A stretch of DNA of 64,000 nucleotides from Melastoma dodecandrum (taxonomy: Eukaryota; Streptophyta; Magnoliopsida; Myrtales; Melastomataceae). The notes under the pieces were generated by a model, which saw nothing but the letters and a program-made list of their open reading frames with translations, did not search any database and was not told the origin of the DNA. Where the stretch lies: positions 2,294,001 to 2,358,000 of the forward strand of contig JARUPY010000398.1 in the NCBI GenBank assembly GCA_029817715.1, in the 5' to 3' direction. The translations under genes and the position numbers were made by a program. This document shows, in pieces, positions 1 to 9,216 of this stretch (position 1 is its first letter; each line of letters begins with the position of its first letter).

Positions 1-376
1 GCGTCAGAAAGAAGCCGGCGATCTGCCACCAGCCGCCCTGATCGAGCGGACAGATGATGCACAGGCCGAGCGACGGCGGCGGCGGCTCGAGCGCGAGCCA
101 GGGAAGTTGGCGCACGAACTGAACCGGATTCCAGTTCACCGAGGCCCACATGTTGAGCCCGATGATCTCGAAGGCGAGAACCCCGAAGAGGATCGAGGCG
201 ATGCCGAAGAAACCCAGATAGATGGGGCCGACCTGGGCATCGCCGATGAGGCCCGCCCAGTAGCTGAAGGTCATCGTTTTCGTGCGCTCGCGGTTGCTCG
301 CGCCCGGCAACGAGACGCCGGGATAGAACGGTCCGCGGACCTGCACCTGCGTGAAGATGTTTTGATACTCGGCCAT
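1..376 (-). CDS. pufM: Photosynthetic reaction centre M subunit (partial, C-terminus outside window)
   Basis: M subunit of the type-II reaction centre, a five-helix inner-membrane protein that with PufL binds the bacteriochlorophyll special pair and quinones. About 125 N-terminal residues are visible, starting [16 protein letters not shown], followed by a segment typical of PufM around the first membrane helix ([20 protein letters not shown]). The ATG at 376 has a clear AGGAG about 7 bases upstream, inside the 9-base gap after the pufL stop, so pufLM is translationally linked. It is the last visible gene of the bchCXYZ-pufQBALM run. Whether pufC follows cannot be seen. Confidence 0.95.
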   Translation of the reverse strand, partial: MAEYQNIFTQVQVRGPFYPGVSLPGASNRERTKTMTFSYWAGLIGDAQVGPIYLGFFGIASILFGVLAFEIIGLNMWASVNWNPVQFVRQLPWLALEPPPPSLGLCIICPLDQGGWWQIAGFFLT

Positions 377-385
377 GGGACGCTC

Positions 386-1210
386 CTAGCGCCAGATCGG
401 AAGGTTAAGCCACCAGGACCACCATTCCGGCCAGCCGCGTGACCAGAACGGACCGGAGATGAGGATGCAGATGGCGCTCCAGAAGCCGGCGGAGAGCGCC
501 AGAAACAGTCCGAGGCGATGGATGCCGAGCGTGCCGATCGACCAGCCGATGTAATCGCGGAACACCGTGTTCTCGTGCTCCGGCGTCTTCACGCGCTCGC
601 CCTTCTGCGGATTGGTGGCCGACAAAACCAACGAACCGTGCAGCGAGAGCGCCAGCGTGGTCGCGAAGAAGAACGTGATCGCGAGCATGTGGGCCGGATT
701 GTAATGGAAGTGCAGATATTGGTAGCCCGTGTTCGACACCCAATCGAGATGCGAGAGGATGCCGTAGGGAAAGCCGAAACCCCAGGCGCCGAGCAGGATC
801 GGTCGAATCACCTCGAGTGAGAAATAGGCGAAGATCGCCACCGAAAAGGCGAACGGCACATGCAGCCCGATGCCGAGCTTGCGGCAGATCTCGACCTCGC
901 GCAAAGCCCATGACGAGAACGCGCCGAGCGCGCAGATCGTGATGAGCTGCCAGAGCCCTCCGTCCTTCAGCGGTGCCAGCGCCAGGCCGTAGGAGATGTC
1001 GGGCGGCGCGATGTTGATCTGCCAGATGTTCCACGTCGGACCGAGGGCCGCGCCGTAGATGATGAGCGCGGTGCCGACGAAAGAGAAGAAGATCGTCGTG
1101 ACCCCGAAGAAGCCGACGTAGAACGGCCCGACCCAGAAGTCGAAGAGGTCCCCACCGATGAGCGTGCCGCCCGGCACGCGGTATTTGCGCTCGAAGCTGA
1201 GCATCGCCAT
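386..1210 (-). CDS. pufL: Photosynthetic reaction centre L subunit
   Basis: L subunit of the type-II photosynthetic reaction centre, in the inner membrane with PufM. The 274-residue length is the usual size. The N-terminus [15 protein letters not shown] and the following [15 protein letters not shown] block are strongly characteristic. Later segments contain the histidines expected to bind cofactors, in HYNPAHMLA and in [11 protein letters not shown]. In-frame codons extend upstream, but the ATG at 1210 matches the family N-terminus and has GGGAGG about 10 bases upstream. The gene follows pufA after a hairpin-containing gap and precedes pufM by 9 bases. Confidence 0.97.
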   Translation of the reverse strand: MAMLSFERKYRVPGGTLIGGDLFDFWVGPFYVGFFGVTTIFFSFVGTALIIYGAALGPTWNIWQINIAPPDISYGLALAPLKDGGLWQLITICALGAFSSWALREVEICRKLGIGLHVPFAFSVAIFAYFSLEVIRPILLGAWGFGFPYGILSHLDWVSNTGYQYLHFHYNPAHMLAITFFFATTLALSLHGSLVLSATNPQKGERVKTPEHENTVFRDYIGWSIGTLGIHRLGLFLALSAGFWSAICILISGPFWSRGWPEWWSWWLNLPIWR

Positions 1211-1263
1211 GACCTTGAGACCTCCCGGCACTCATCGCGGCTCAGCGGGCCGCTTCCGCGAAT

Positions 1264-1287
1264 GACGGCGGGCCGTGGCTCGCCGTC
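1264..1287 (-). promoter_or_regulatory. Intercistronic hairpin between pufA and pufL
   Basis: A perfect 7-bp stem (GACGGCG / CGCCGTC) with a 10-base loop lies just after the pufA stop and before pufL, with no U-tract. Hairpins here in the puf operons of Rhodobacter stabilise the upstream pufBA message, so more antenna than reaction centre is made. The same role here is an inference from position and structure. Confidence 0.6.
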
Positions 1288-1304
1288 GCTGTCGTGAAGA
1301 CCCG

Positions 1305-1496
1305 CTATTTCGCGGGCGATGGGATCGGCGACATCTCGCTAGCGGCCGAAGCCTGCTTCGCGTGGCCACCATCGAGCCAGTTGAAGCGGTCGGTCGACAG
1401 CAGGATGAAGTGAATGAGCAGAGCCAAACCGAACAGGAACGTGAACAAAGCGATCAACGTCCGGCGCGGATCAAAGAGCAGCCATACACGCCACAT
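1305..1496 (-). CDS. pufA: Light-harvesting complex 1 (LH1) alpha polypeptide
   Basis: Alpha antenna polypeptide of the core LH1 ring around the reaction centre. It has 63 residues: [16 protein letters not shown] at the cytoplasmic end, one transmembrane helix, and the histidine in [16 protein letters not shown] that ligates bacteriochlorophyll. It follows pufB by 12 bases and is separated from pufL by a hairpin-bearing gap. The C-terminal tail is Ala/Ser-rich, as is common in alpha chains and later trimmed in some species. Confidence 0.96.
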   Translation of the reverse strand: MWRVWLLFDPRRTLIALFTFLFGLALLIHFILLSTDRFNWLDGGHAKQASAASEMSPIPSPAK

Positions 1497-1508
1497 GTGT
1501 CGTCCTCC

Positions 1509-1727
1509 TCAGGCGAGCATCGAGACGACGTGATGGAGAATCTCCATCGACGTCTTGTAGCCATTCGGCCCCGAGATCCACGGACGCCACGCCCACACGA
1601 GAATGTGGGCGACGACCGCGACTGCGGTGAAGCCGATAAAGCTCTTGACGAAGATCGCGTGGAATTCACGCGCTTCTGGTTCGGTCATACCTGAAATAGA
1701 GACATCGCGTCCCGGGACTTCAGCCAT
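1509..1727 (-). CDS. pufB: Light-harvesting complex 1 (LH1) beta polypeptide
   Basis: Beta antenna polypeptide of LH1, 72 residues. A polar N-terminal region containing [13 protein letters not shown] is followed by a single membrane helix that ends [13 protein letters not shown]. The histidine of that segment is the bacteriochlorophyll ligand and the WRPW end is a family hallmark. The start at 1727 has GGAGG just upstream. The gene is first of the pufBALM block and lies 124 bases downstream of pufQ, a gap that contains two hairpins. Confidence 0.96.
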   Translation of the reverse strand: MAEVPGRDVSISGMTEPEAREFHAIFVKSFIGFTAVAVVAHILVWAWRPWISGPNGYKTSMEILHHVVSMLA

Positions 1728-1744
1728 GCTTTCCTCCGTTATTT

Positions 1745-1805
1745 GGCCCGAAGGCCGTTACCGCGATGGTCCATGCGGCAGGATGTCGTGGTATTGCTCC
1801 ACGAC
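1745..1805 (-). promoter_or_regulatory. Two hairpins in the pufQ-pufB gap
   Basis: Read on the minus strand, a 7-bp stem GTCGTGG/CCACGAC with a 7-base loop (1785-1805) is followed by GGCC-TTCG-GGCC (1745-1756), a UUCG tetraloop hairpin just before the pufB ribosome-binding site. Such structures can act as 5' stabilisers or processing boundaries of the pufBA message. No independent promoter is obvious in the 124-base gap (1728-1851). The function is inferred. Confidence 0.45.
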
Positions 1806-1851
1806 GGCTATGCGCCCGGGAACCCGGACGTATTCGTTCGACCTCCACCGA

Positions 1852-2082
1852 TCAGCCTGCGAAGGCCATCTGGGCGGTCGTGCCGGCGGCCTCGCAGGCC
1901 TCGGCAAGAAGGGATCGGTGCGGCACGCCGGCGCGCCAGTGGCGCGGCGTCAGGCGGGTGCCGACAGCGGCGGCGAGATGGAACAGAAAGACCGTCGCGA
2001 AGATGAGACGGAACTGCCAGGCGTCCCAGTTCCGTCCGGGACCGCCGATGTCGTCGGTTGCGACGAGATGGACGACGCTCAT
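1852..2082 (-). CDS. pufQ: PufQ-like small membrane protein
   Basis: A 76-residue protein with one hydrophobic helix (roughly residues 25-42, FRLIFATVFLFHLAAAVG) followed by a basic stretch TRLTPRHWR. It lies between bchZ and pufB, exactly where pufQ is found in other purple bacteria. PufQ is needed for normal bacteriochlorophyll synthesis or delivery and is poorly conserved in sequence. Identification therefore rests on position, size and single-helix topology rather than a catalytic motif. The ATG at 2082 has AGGAG about 9 bases upstream. bchZ ends 31 bases before it, so it is probably cotranscribed. Confidence 0.7.
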   Translation of the reverse strand: MSVVHLVATDDIGGPGRNWDAWQFRLIFATVFLFHLAAAVGTRLTPRHWRAGVPHRSLLAEACEAAGTTAQMAFAG

Positions 2083-2113
2083 GAGGTTGCTCCTGCGTGT
2101 GCGTGGTGATGGG

Positions 2114-3577
2114 TCATGCGCCAGCCCCCGTTGCGAAGGCGAGGCGGGACTCTTCGACGTGGTCGCGCGTCACGCGCTCGTCGCCGGCGTCCTGCGCGCG
2201 GCGCTCGGCGGCATCGCGCAGCCGCTTGGCGGCGGAGATGCGCACGAGGATGGGCTGGGCCTCGACGAGCGTCTCGAGCGCGGCCCGCGCATCTTCGTCC
2301 CAAGCGAGGTCGTTCGTCGGGACGGAGGCGAGCCGCGACGGCGTCGCCGAGACGGCGTCCATCGTGCTCGCAAGCGGCAGGATGTGGAAGAGCGCGTCGA
2401 ACAGCGCGTTGCAGACTTCCTGCACGATGTAGGTCGCGCCGGCATAGCCCATGAACGGCGTGCCGGTATGGCGCCGAATGATCGCGCCGGGGAACGAGAG
2501 GGGGATGTAGGTCGCGCGCGCCCCCGCCTCGGCCAGATACATGCGCTCGTTGTACGAGCCGAAGAGGACGAGCGGCGTCTTCGTCTGACAGAGCGTGCGG
2601 ACCTCGTCGTTGAGCGGCTTCACACCGGGCTTGCGCGCGACCGCGAAGGTGCACGGCAGGCCCATCTCTTCTTCGAGGAAGTTGCGCACGCCGCGCGCGT
2701 AAGTTTCGCTGGCGACGATCGCGAAGGACGCTGTCGCGAAGAAGTCCTGCGTGACCGAGCGCCACAGATCCCACACTGGCTTGATCGTCGTGTGCTTTTC
2801 GCGAGTGATGAACGGTTCGGGATCGAGCGACGTCAATTCACCGAGCGTGCGCAGGAACTGCGTCGTCGATTGCAGCCCGATGGGCGCCTGCAGGTAAGGA
2901 CAGCCGAGTTGCTCGCAGAGCAGCCGTCCGAACTCGCGGTACATGCAGATGTTGACGTCCGCGTCGATCAGCTTGGCGACGTCCGCGATGTGGCTGCCCA
3001 ACGGAAAGGTCATGTTGACCTCGCAGCCGATGCCCTCGACCAGGCGGCGGATCTCCGCGAGGTCGGACGCCATGTTGAACGTGCCGTAGATCGGCCCGAT
3101 GATGTTGACGCGAGGTTTCGCGCCCTCGGGGCGCGGCTTGCGCGCCGGCACCTTCTTCGGCCCGAACTCGGTCCAGAGCCAATTGATCGCCCGATTGGCC
3201 GACTGCCACTGGTCCTCGTCGATCGTGCGCGGCAGGAAGCGCTTGATGTTGGTGCCTTCCGGCGTCACGCCACCGCCGATCATCTCGGCGATGGAGCCGG
3301 TCACGACGACGGACGGCAGCGCCGGGTCGAGCACGTTGTTCGCGCGGCGCATTGCGCCTTCGGTGCCCGTCTTGCCGAGCTCCTCCTCGGACAGGCCGGT
3401 GACGACGATCGGGAGTTCGTGCGGCGGCAGCCCGTCGGTGTAGTGCAGAACCGCCGTGACCGGCAGGTTCTCGCACCCGACCGGCCCGTCGATGACGACG
3501 CGCAGGCCGCGGATGGCGGTGAATGCGTAGACGGCGCCCCAGTATCCCCCGGCCCTATCGTGATCGAGGACGAGCAT
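2114..3577 (-). CDS. bchZ: Chlorophyllide a reductase subunit Z
   Basis: One half of the nitrogenase-like BchYZ catalytic component. With BchX it reduces ring B of chlorophyllide a to a bacteriochlorophyllide. It has 487 residues and starts [18 protein letters not shown] conserved cysteine in [10 protein letters not shown] is expected to help hold the 4Fe-4S cluster at the BchY/BchZ interface, and NifD/NifK-like segments follow ([33 protein letters not shown]). The ATG overlaps the bchY stop as TGATG, implying translational coupling. Confidence 0.96.
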   Translation of the reverse strand: MLVLDHDRAGGYWGAVYAFTAIRGLRVVIDGPVGCENLPVTAVLHYTDGLPPHELPIVVTGLSEEELGKTGTEGAMRRANNVLDPALPSVVVTGSIAEMIGGGVTPEGTNIKRFLPRTIDEDQWQSANRAINWLWTEFGPKKVPARKPRPEGAKPRVNIIGPIYGTFNMASDLAEIRRLVEGIGCEVNMTFPLGSHIADVAKLIDADVNICMYREFGRLLCEQLGCPYLQAPIGLQSTTQFLRTLGELTSLDPEPFITREKHTTIKPVWDLWRSVTQDFFATASFAIVASETYARGVRNFLEEEMGLPCTFAVARKPGVKPLNDEVRTLCQTKTPLVLFGSYNERMYLAEAGARATYIPLSFPGAIIRRHTGTPFMGYAGATYIVQEVCNALFDALFHILPLASTMDAVSATPSRLASVPTNDLAWDEDARAALETLVEAQPILVRISAAKRLRDAAERRAQDAGDERVTRDHVEESRLAFATGAGA

Positions 3578-5121
3578 CAGTGTCCTCCTCCGAGATCCTG
3601 GGTTTCGGCGGCGGCGCGCTGGCGCGCCTGGATGTCGAGCGCCTTCTTGTACTTCTCACGGAAGTCGGGCCGGTCCTTCGGCACGTCGTCCCAGACGCCG
3701 GCGGCATGGCCGACGCCGACGCCCTCGAAGAAGCTCGTCATCGCGTCGAAGCGCGGCTTGGAGGCGATGGCGGCGTTGACGATCTGCGCGAGCGAACCCG
3801 CGCCCATCATGCCGAAGAGCGGACGCGCCGAGATAAGGTTCGTGAAGTAGAGCGCGGGAATGCCGAGCTCCTTGGCCTTCTGCACGACGGGCGTGGTGCC
3901 GATCGCCAGGTCGGGCTGGAACGCCTCCATCGCCGCGAGATCCTGCTCGAGCGAGGCACGATAGGTGACGGGCACACCGCGCGCTTCGAGCCACTCGCGG
4001 TCGGGGTCCGACCAGGCCGTGCGCGCGCAGGCCGTGCCGACGTAGCAGACATCGGCGCCGCTCTCGACGAGCAGGCGGGCGACGAGCAGCTCCGAGCCCT
4101 CGTAGCCGGCGACGGTGATACGCCCTTTGATCGGCTTCGCCGCGAGGGCGCCCGCGATCGCCGGCAGGAAGCGGTTCTTCGCCCCGTCGACGGTCGATTG
4201 CGCGATGCCGCAGGCGCGTCCGATGGCGTCGAGCCAGGCGGCCGTGCCGTCCACGCCGACGGGCCCCGAACCGACGATCGGCCGGCCGGCCGATGCGAAT
4301 TCGCGCAAGGAGGCCGTATAGAACGGGTGGATCGCCGCGACCGCCGCGCAATCGAGCGCGGCATAGAGCTCGCGCCACTCGCGCGTCGGGACGGTCGGGC
4401 CGGCGCCGAGGCCGAGCGGCTCCAGCATCGCGCCGAGACCGATGGGGTCGGCCGGGAACATCTCGCCGACGAGCGCGATCGTCGGGCGCGCGCTGCGGCC
4501 GGCGGCGGGTGCGGCGACGGGGCCGGCCATGACCTCCTCGCGTGCATAGGCGAGCATGGCGCCGGCCAGCACGTCCTTGGCCTCGGCATGCGTCGGGATG
4601 CCGAAGCCCGGCACGTCGATACCGATGATGCGCACCCCGTCGATCGCCTTCGGCAGGAGACGAAGCGGCACGCCGGAGGCGGTCGGGACGCAAAGGTTCG
4701 TGACGACGATCGCATCGTAGAGCGCGGGGTCCGCAAGCTCGTGGACCGCGTCGCGGATATCCTCGAAGAGCTTGCCGGTCACCAGCGTCTCGGAATTGAA
4801 CGGAACGTAGCCCACCGAGCGCCGCGCACCGTAGAAGTGCGACGTGAAGGTGAGGCCGTAGACGCAGCAGGCGGAGCCCGACAGCACGGTCGCGGTTCGC
4901 TTCATCCGCAACCCGACGCGCAACGATCCGAAGGCGGGGCACATGCTCTGCGGCTGGTCGTGCGGACCTTGCGGATAGTCCGCTGCGAAACGGTCGAGGA
5001 TCTCGGACTTGCCCGCCGCGGCCGCCCGACGCATCTCGGCCTTGCCGGCGTGGCAGCCGCTGCCGCTCGCAGCGGCCTCGGCGTCCGGCAGGGTCTCGGA
5101 GAGGGGGGCGTCATAATCCAT
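3577..5121 (-). CDS. bchY: Chlorophyllide a reductase subunit Y
   Basis: Partner of BchZ in the catalytic component of chlorophyllide a oxidoreductase (bacteriochlorophyll a pathway). It has 514 residues from the ATG at 5121. Cluster-binding cysteines are visible in [24 protein letters not shown] and [14 protein letters not shown] at 5130 would overlap the bchX stop as GTGA and adds three residues, so both starts are possible. The open frame continues further upstream inside bchX, but that part has no family similarity. It sits in the tightly packed bchCXYZ run. Confidence 0.95.
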   Translation of the reverse strand: MDYDAPLSETLPDAEAAASGSGCHAGKAEMRRAAAAGKSEILDRFAADYPQGPHDQPQSMCPAFGSLRVGLRMKRTATVLSGSACCVYGLTFTSHFYGARRSVGYVPFNSETLVTGKLFEDIRDAVHELADPALYDAIVVTNLCVPTASGVPLRLLPKAIDGVRIIGIDVPGFGIPTHAEAKDVLAGAMLAYAREEVMAGPVAAPAAGRSARPTIALVGEMFPADPIGLGAMLEPLGLGAGPTVPTREWRELYAALDCAAVAAIHPFYTASLREFASAGRPIVGSGPVGVDGTAAWLDAIGRACGIAQSTVDGAKNRFLPAIAGALAAKPIKGRITVAGYEGSELLVARLLVESGADVCYVGTACARTAWSDPDREWLEARGVPVTYRASLEQDLAAMEAFQPDLAIGTTPVVQKAKELGIPALYFTNLISARPLFGMMGAGSLAQIVNAAIASKPRFDAMTSFFEGVGVGHAAGVWDDVPKDRPDFREKYKKALDIQARQRAAAETQDLGGGH

Positions 5122-5126
5122 CTGCG

Positions 5127-6137
5127 TCACACCGTGTCGTAGATGACTTCGAGCGAGGCTTTGCGCTGGCTGACGCCACCGCACATGTCCTCGAAGCTCG
5201 CGGGCTGCAGGGTCACGCCCCGGCCGACCGTCTCGCCCGAGAACAGGCCGAGGAGATCGTCCGGCGAGAGCGGGGTCGGGCGCTGCGGGGGCGCCTCGGC
5301 CACCTGCGTCGCCAGCCCTTCGAACATCGAGGCCCAGCGTCCGCCCGGCTTGCCGATAATCTCGTAGTTCGCACTCTTGCGGCGGATGTCCTCGTCGGCG
5401 GGGATCGCGGCCAGCACGGGGATGCCGGCGGCTGCGGCGAAGGCCGCGGCCTCGCCGGTGCCGTCGTCCTTGTTGACGACCATCCCCGCGACGCCGACGT
5501 TGCCGCCCATCTTCGCGAAATACTCGACCGCCGAGCAGACGTTGTTCGCGACGTAGAGCGATTGCAGGTCGTTCGACCCGACGACGATCACCTTCTGGCA
5601 CATGTCCCGCGCGATCGGCAGTCCGAACCCGCCGCACACGACGTCGCCGAGGAAGTCGAGCAGCACGTAATCAAAACCCCAATCGTGGAAGCCGAGCTTT
5701 TCCAGCAGTTCGAAGCCATGGATGATCCCGCGCCCGCCGCAGCCGCGCCCGACTTCGGGGCCGCCGAGCTCCATCGCGAACACGCCGTCGCGCTTGAAGC
5801 AGACGTCGGAGATCGAGATCTCCGCTCCCGCCGCCTTCATGCGCGCGGACGTCTCGATGATCGTCGGGCAGGCCTTGCCGCCGAACAGCAGCGACGTGGT
5901 GTCGCTCTTGGGGTCGCAGCCGATCAGCAGGACGCGCTTGCCCTGCTGCGCCATCATGTAGCTGAGGTTGGCGAGCGTGAAGCTCTTGCCGATGCCGCCT
6001 TTGCCGTAGATGGCGATGATCTGCGTTTTCGGTACGACCGGCGCAGCGGCACGATCTTCCTCGACCGCGTCGTGCTCGATCTCGGGTTCGCTGCGCGACG
6101 CCGTCGCGGTGTCGATCTTGGCAGCAGCGTCCATCAT
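5127..6137 (-). CDS. bchX: Chlorophyllide a reductase iron protein
   Basis: NifH-like ATP-dependent electron donor to BchYZ. The P-loop YGKGGIGKSFTLAN lies near residue 45. Two conserved cysteines that bind the shared 4Fe-4S cluster are in EVGRGCGGRGII and GDVVCGGFGLP, and GCDPKSDTT is the switch region of the family. The length is 336 residues. The ATG at 6137 overlaps the bchC stop as ATGA, which decides the start over longer in-frame extensions. The Asp/Glu-rich N-terminal extension before the P-loop is usual for BchX compared with BchL. Confidence 0.96.
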   Translation of the reverse strand: MMDAAAKIDTATASRSEPEIEHDAVEEDRAAAPVVPKTQIIAIYGKGGIGKSFTLANLSYMMAQQGKRVLLIGCDPKSDTTSLLFGGKACPTIIETSARMKAAGAEISISDVCFKRDGVFAMELGGPEVGRGCGGRGIIHGFELLEKLGFHDWGFDYVLLDFLGDVVCGGFGLPIARDMCQKVIVVGSNDLQSLYVANNVCSAVEYFAKMGGNVGVAGMVVNKDDGTGEAAAFAAAAGIPVLAAIPADEDIRRKSANYEIIGKPGGRWASMFEGLATQVAEAPPQRPTPLSPDDLLGLFSGETVGRGVTLQPASFEDMCGGVSQRKASLEVIYDTV

Positions 6138-7078
6138 GAAGCTCTCCAGTCGAGGACCATCTTCAGGCAGGCCGGATCGCCGAAGGCCGTGCGGTAGGCC
6201 TCCGGCGCGTCGCCAGCCGGCGCGCGATGCGTGATGAGATCGCCGAGGCGCAGCGCGCCGGACTCGGCGAGCCGACCCACGAGCGCGAGATCGTCCGGCT
6301 GCCATTGCGCGGCGACGCGGACCCGCGCCTCGCGCATGAAGGCCGGCGGGAAAACGAAGGAAAGCGGGGCCTTGTAGAAGCCGGCGAGCACGACCTCGCC
6401 TCCCGGCGCCAGACGCTGGACGAGCTGGTCGAGAATCGTCTCGTCGCCGGAGACATCGGTCACGACGCGATAGTCGCGGCGCGCGTCGGCATCCGGGTGA
6501 CAGACGACGTAATCCTCGGCGCCCCCCGTGCGGCGCGCATCCGTCTCCCAGACCGTCGGCGCGGGGGCGCCCGTCGCGACCACGAGGCGCGCGAGGAGGC
6601 GGCCGAGCACGCCGTGCCCGACGATGAGCTCCGGCGCGACGGCGCCGGGCGCGGCAAACGTGTGGCAGGCTGTCGCCGCGAGGGCGAGCAGGACAGCGGA
6701 TTCACCGAGATCGGACGAGATCGGCAGGACGCGCGCCGCCGAGACGACGAGGGTCGATGCCGACGCGCCGAAGAGGCCGCGCGCCTCGCGAAACCCTGTC
6801 GATCCCGGCACGAAGACGGTCTGCCCTTCGCGCAGGAGGCCGGAGGTGTCCGGCGTCACGACGCGACCGACCGCCTCGTAGCCCGGCACCAGCGGGTAGC
6901 CGAGCCCCGGGAAGGCAGGCATCGTGCCCTCGAAGAGCAGGCGCTCCGTGCCGGTGGAGATCGCGCTGTAATCCACAGCGACGGTTGCGTCCGCGGCGCC
7001 AGCTTCGACGAGCTCCAGCTCTCGCAGAGCGATCCGACGGGGTTCAGTGAGCACGATCGCATTGGTGAACATAGCCAT
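6134..7078 (-). CDS. bchC: 3-hydroxyethyl bacteriochlorophyllide a dehydrogenase
   Basis: MDR-superfamily oxidoreductase that oxidises the 3-hydroxyethyl group to acetyl near the end of bacteriochlorophyllide a synthesis. It has 314 residues. A GroES-like N-terminal half contains STGTERLLFEGTMP, and the Rossmann half contains LIVGHGVLGRLLARL. It is the first gene of the bchCXYZ-pufQBALM superoperon, immediately downstream of the tandem PpsR-type operator at 7113-7156, so it probably responds to oxygen and light. Its stop overlaps the bchX start. Confidence 0.95.
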   Translation of the reverse strand: MAMFTNAIVLTEPRRIALRELELVEAGAADATVAVDYSAISTGTERLLFEGTMPAFPGLGYPLVPGYEAVGRVVTPDTSGLLREGQTVFVPGSTGFREARGLFGASASTLVVSAARVLPISSDLGESAVLLALAATACHTFAAPGAVAPELIVGHGVLGRLLARLVVATGAPAPTVWETDARRTGGAEDYVVCHPDADARRDYRVVTDVSGDETILDQLVQRLAPGGEVVLAGFYKAPLSFVFPPAFMREARVRVAAQWQPDDLALVGRLAESGALRLGDLITHRAPAGDAPEAYRTAFGDPACLKMVLDWRAS

Positions 7079-7112
7079 CTCCCCGGCTCGAGCTTGGCTT
7101 TGACGCCTTAGG

Positions 7113-7156
7113 TGTCAGTCTAAGCTGACACTCAAGGTTGTCAATTGTTTCGAACA
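7113..7156. promoter_or_regulatory. Tandem PpsR/CrtJ operator before bchC
   Basis: Two perfect TGT-N12-ACA palindromes: TGTCAGTCTAAGCTGACA at 7113-7130 and TGTCAATTGTTTCGAACA at 7139-7156, exactly 8 bases apart. TGT-N12-ACA is the known site of the aerobic repressor PpsR/CrtJ, and the 8-bp spacing matches the cooperative pair described at bchC of Rhodobacter capsulatus. The sites lie 35-78 bases before the bchC ATG and overlap the crtF 3' end. Repression of the bch-puf superoperon under oxygen is the likely role. Confidence 0.85.
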
Positions 7157-8313
7157 GCTCTATTGCGCAATCCGGCGCTTTTTTGAGCAACGATGAGGCT
7201 CGTGAGCAGCGGACGCGGTGTTGCGATGCAGCGCACACGCGCGAAACCGGCGGCGTAAAGTCGCTGCGAGAGATCGTCGACCGTGCGGGGGCGGCCTCGC
7301 TGCATCGCGAGAAGGTACATCGAGAAGTAGGCGCCCACCTTCTGGGCACCCGGCGTCTCGGCCATCGGCTCCGCCAAAAGAAGGATGCCGCCGGCGGGCA
7401 GCGCATCGAAGATTTTGGCGATGAGCCCATCGAGAGCGGGATCGTCGAGGTCGTGCGCCACACGCACGAGCGACACGAGATCCGCGCCCGGCGGAAGAGG
7501 GTCGCGCAGGAAGTCGCCGCCGACCGCCCGTGCGCGCCCTTCGAGTCGGTGCTCGCGGAACTGCACCTCCGCGCGCGCGACGACGGCCGGCAGATCGAAG
7601 AGAATCACGTGCAGATCCGGACGGCGGTGCGCGGCGGCGATCAGGAACGCGCCGGCGCCCCCGCCGACATCGAGAAGGCACGAGTGATCGACGAACGGAT
7701 AGGCATCGAGCACGTCGTCGGCGATCAGCGCCTGCGAGGCGGCCATCAGATCGCTGTAGGGTCCGACCGCGTCGGCCTCGAGCCGGTCCGGCGCCTCGCT
7801 CGTCGCGTAAGGCCAGAACTGCGAGAGCTCGCTTCGACCCTCACCGCGCAGCAGCGCCACCGGATCGGCGAGATCGCGGTAGAACATCGCATGGTGCGCG
7901 ATCATCGCACCGATGCCGGGATTGCCGAGATAGGCGGCGCCGTGGATGCCGAGGCCATAGCGCGCCTCGCCCCGGCGCTCGACGAGATCGAGCGCGGCGG
8001 CCGCATCGAGCAGGCGCGCCATGCTGGCGGGCGGCAGGTCGCACCGCGTCGCCAGCGCGTCCGTGTCGCAAGGCCCGTCGGCCAGCGCCTCGAAAAGCTT
8101 CAGCTCGACGCACGCGAAGAGCACCTGCGAATAGACGAAGCCGGCGCAGATATCGAAGAGGCCGTTGGCGCGGCTCGCCGCGACGGGCCGCGTCAGCGGA
8201 AAGGTGGCGGCCCAACGTTGGAACTGCGGGTGTGCGAGCAGGCGATTGCGACGCGCGAACCAGGTGTCATCGAGCCGCAAGGGTGTCGCATCCTCCTTGG
8301 GCGCGGCGCTCAC
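7141..8313 (-). CDS. crtF: Hydroxyneurosporene/demethylspheroidene O-methyltransferase
   Basis: SAM-dependent O-methyltransferase that methylates the C-1 hydroxyl of acyclic carotenoids after CrtC hydration. It has 390 residues. A helical N-terminal dimerisation domain is followed by the Rossmann SAM-binding motif LLDVGGGAGAFL and the downstream DLPAVVARAEV segment, as in plant-type O-methyltransferases. The GTG start at 8313 overlaps the crtE stop as GTGA, so crtE-crtF are coupled. Its 3' end carries part of the bchC operator. Confidence 0.93.
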   Translation of the reverse strand: MSAAPKEDATPLRLDDTWFARRNRLLAHPQFQRWAATFPLTRPVAASRANGLFDICAGFVYSQVLFACVELKLFEALADGPCDTDALATRCDLPPASMARLLDAAAALDLVERRGEARYGLGIHGAAYLGNPGIGAMIAHHAMFYRDLADPVALLRGEGRSELSQFWPYATSEAPDRLEADAVGPYSDLMAASQALIADDVLDAYPFVDHSCLLDVGGGAGAFLIAAAHRRPDLHVILFDLPAVVARAEVQFREHRLEGRARAVGGDFLRDPLPPGADLVSLVRVAHDLDDPALDGLIAKIFDALPAGGILLLAEPMAETPGAQKVGAYFSMYLLAMQRGRPRTVDDLSQRLYAAGFARVRCIATPRPLLTSLIVAQKSAGLRNRAVRNN

Positions 8314-9182
8314 GCCGCGGTCCTGCCGGCCACGAGGCTCTTCGGCAGCAGCCGCTTGGCCTCGGACCGCACGAGCCCGCGCAGGCTCTCCGCGCCGTCG
8401 CACTCGGGGATCGAGGCGATCGCCTCCCGCACGAGGTCCTCGAGCCGGCGGACGGCGCCGGCCAGACCCAGTTCGACGACCGCGTTGGGGCGGCCGAACT
8501 CGATATCCTTGCCGATCGGCTTGCCGATCTCCTCCGGGTCGGCACAGGCGTCGCGGATGTCGTCCGCCGCCTGGTAGGCCTCGCCCAAGGTCTCGCCGAG
8601 CGTGCGCCACGGCTCGGCCTCCGCGCCGACGGATGCGGCGCCGGCAATGGCGGCGGCGCCGAAGAGCGCGCCGGTCTTGGCCCGATGGTAATGGCGAAGG
8701 TCGATCGTCGGCTCGCATTCCCACGCCTGGCCCGCGATGATGCCGGCGGGCGCGCCGACGGCCCGCGACAGCGTCATGATCAGGAGCGCCAATCGTTGCG
8801 GCGCATGCGCGAGCAGGCCGATCGTCTGAAAGGCGAGAAGGATCAGCGCGTCGCCCGCAAGCACGGCGAGCGGCTCGCCGAAGGCCTTGTGGACGGAGGG
8901 CACGCCGCGCCGGATGTCGGCATTGTCGAAGCACGGCAGGTCGTCGTGGACGAGCGAGGCGCAATGCATGAATTCGATGGCGCAGGCCGCGGCGTCCGTC
9001 ACCATCGGGTCGTCCTCGCCGCAGGCCGCGGCAACCGCGAGCGTCAGGCGCGGGCGCACGCGCGCTCCGGCCGGAAAGACGGCATGCCGCATCGCCTCGA
9101 TCAGCCGCGGTGGGCAAGAGGGGACGGCGACCGTCGCAATCGCGGTCTGCAAAGCGTGTTCGATCCGATCTGCCGCAGGCAT
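8310..9182 (-). CDS. crtE: Geranylgeranyl diphosphate synthase
   Basis: Trans-prenyltransferase condensing isopentenyl diphosphate into C20 geranylgeranyl diphosphate for carotenoids and the bacteriochlorophyll tail. The first aspartate-rich motif is in VHDDLPCFDNADIRRG and the second in AYQAADDIRDACAD. The ATG at 9182 has GGGAGG 5-6 bases upstream and gives 290 residues. In-frame GTG/ATG codons at 9215 and 9209 lack such a site. It is divergent from crtD across a short region with weak PpsR-like sites. Confidence 0.93.
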   Translation of the reverse strand: MPAADRIEHALQTAIATVAVPSCPPRLIEAMRHAVFPAGARVRPRLTLAVAAACGEDDPMVTDAAACAIEFMHCASLVHDDLPCFDNADIRRGVPSVHKAFGEPLAVLAGDALILLAFQTIGLLAHAPQRLALLIMTLSRAVGAPAGIIAGQAWECEPTIDLRHYHRAKTGALFGAAAIAGAASVGAEAEPWRTLGETLGEAYQAADDIRDACADPEEIGKPIGKDIEFGRPNAVVELGLAGAVRRLEDLVREAIASIPECDGAESLRGLVRSEAKRLLPKSLVAGRTAA

Positions 9183-9216
9183 CGCAGCCTCCCGATTGAC
9201 GCGCCCCATCCCCACC

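Noticed and set aside
1766..3850. Long plus-strand open frame opposite bchZ
   Set aside because: It is Arg/Asp-rich, has no family features and lies wholly antisense to bchZ, with its end reaching into bchY. High-GC codon bias of the true genes leaves such frames open.
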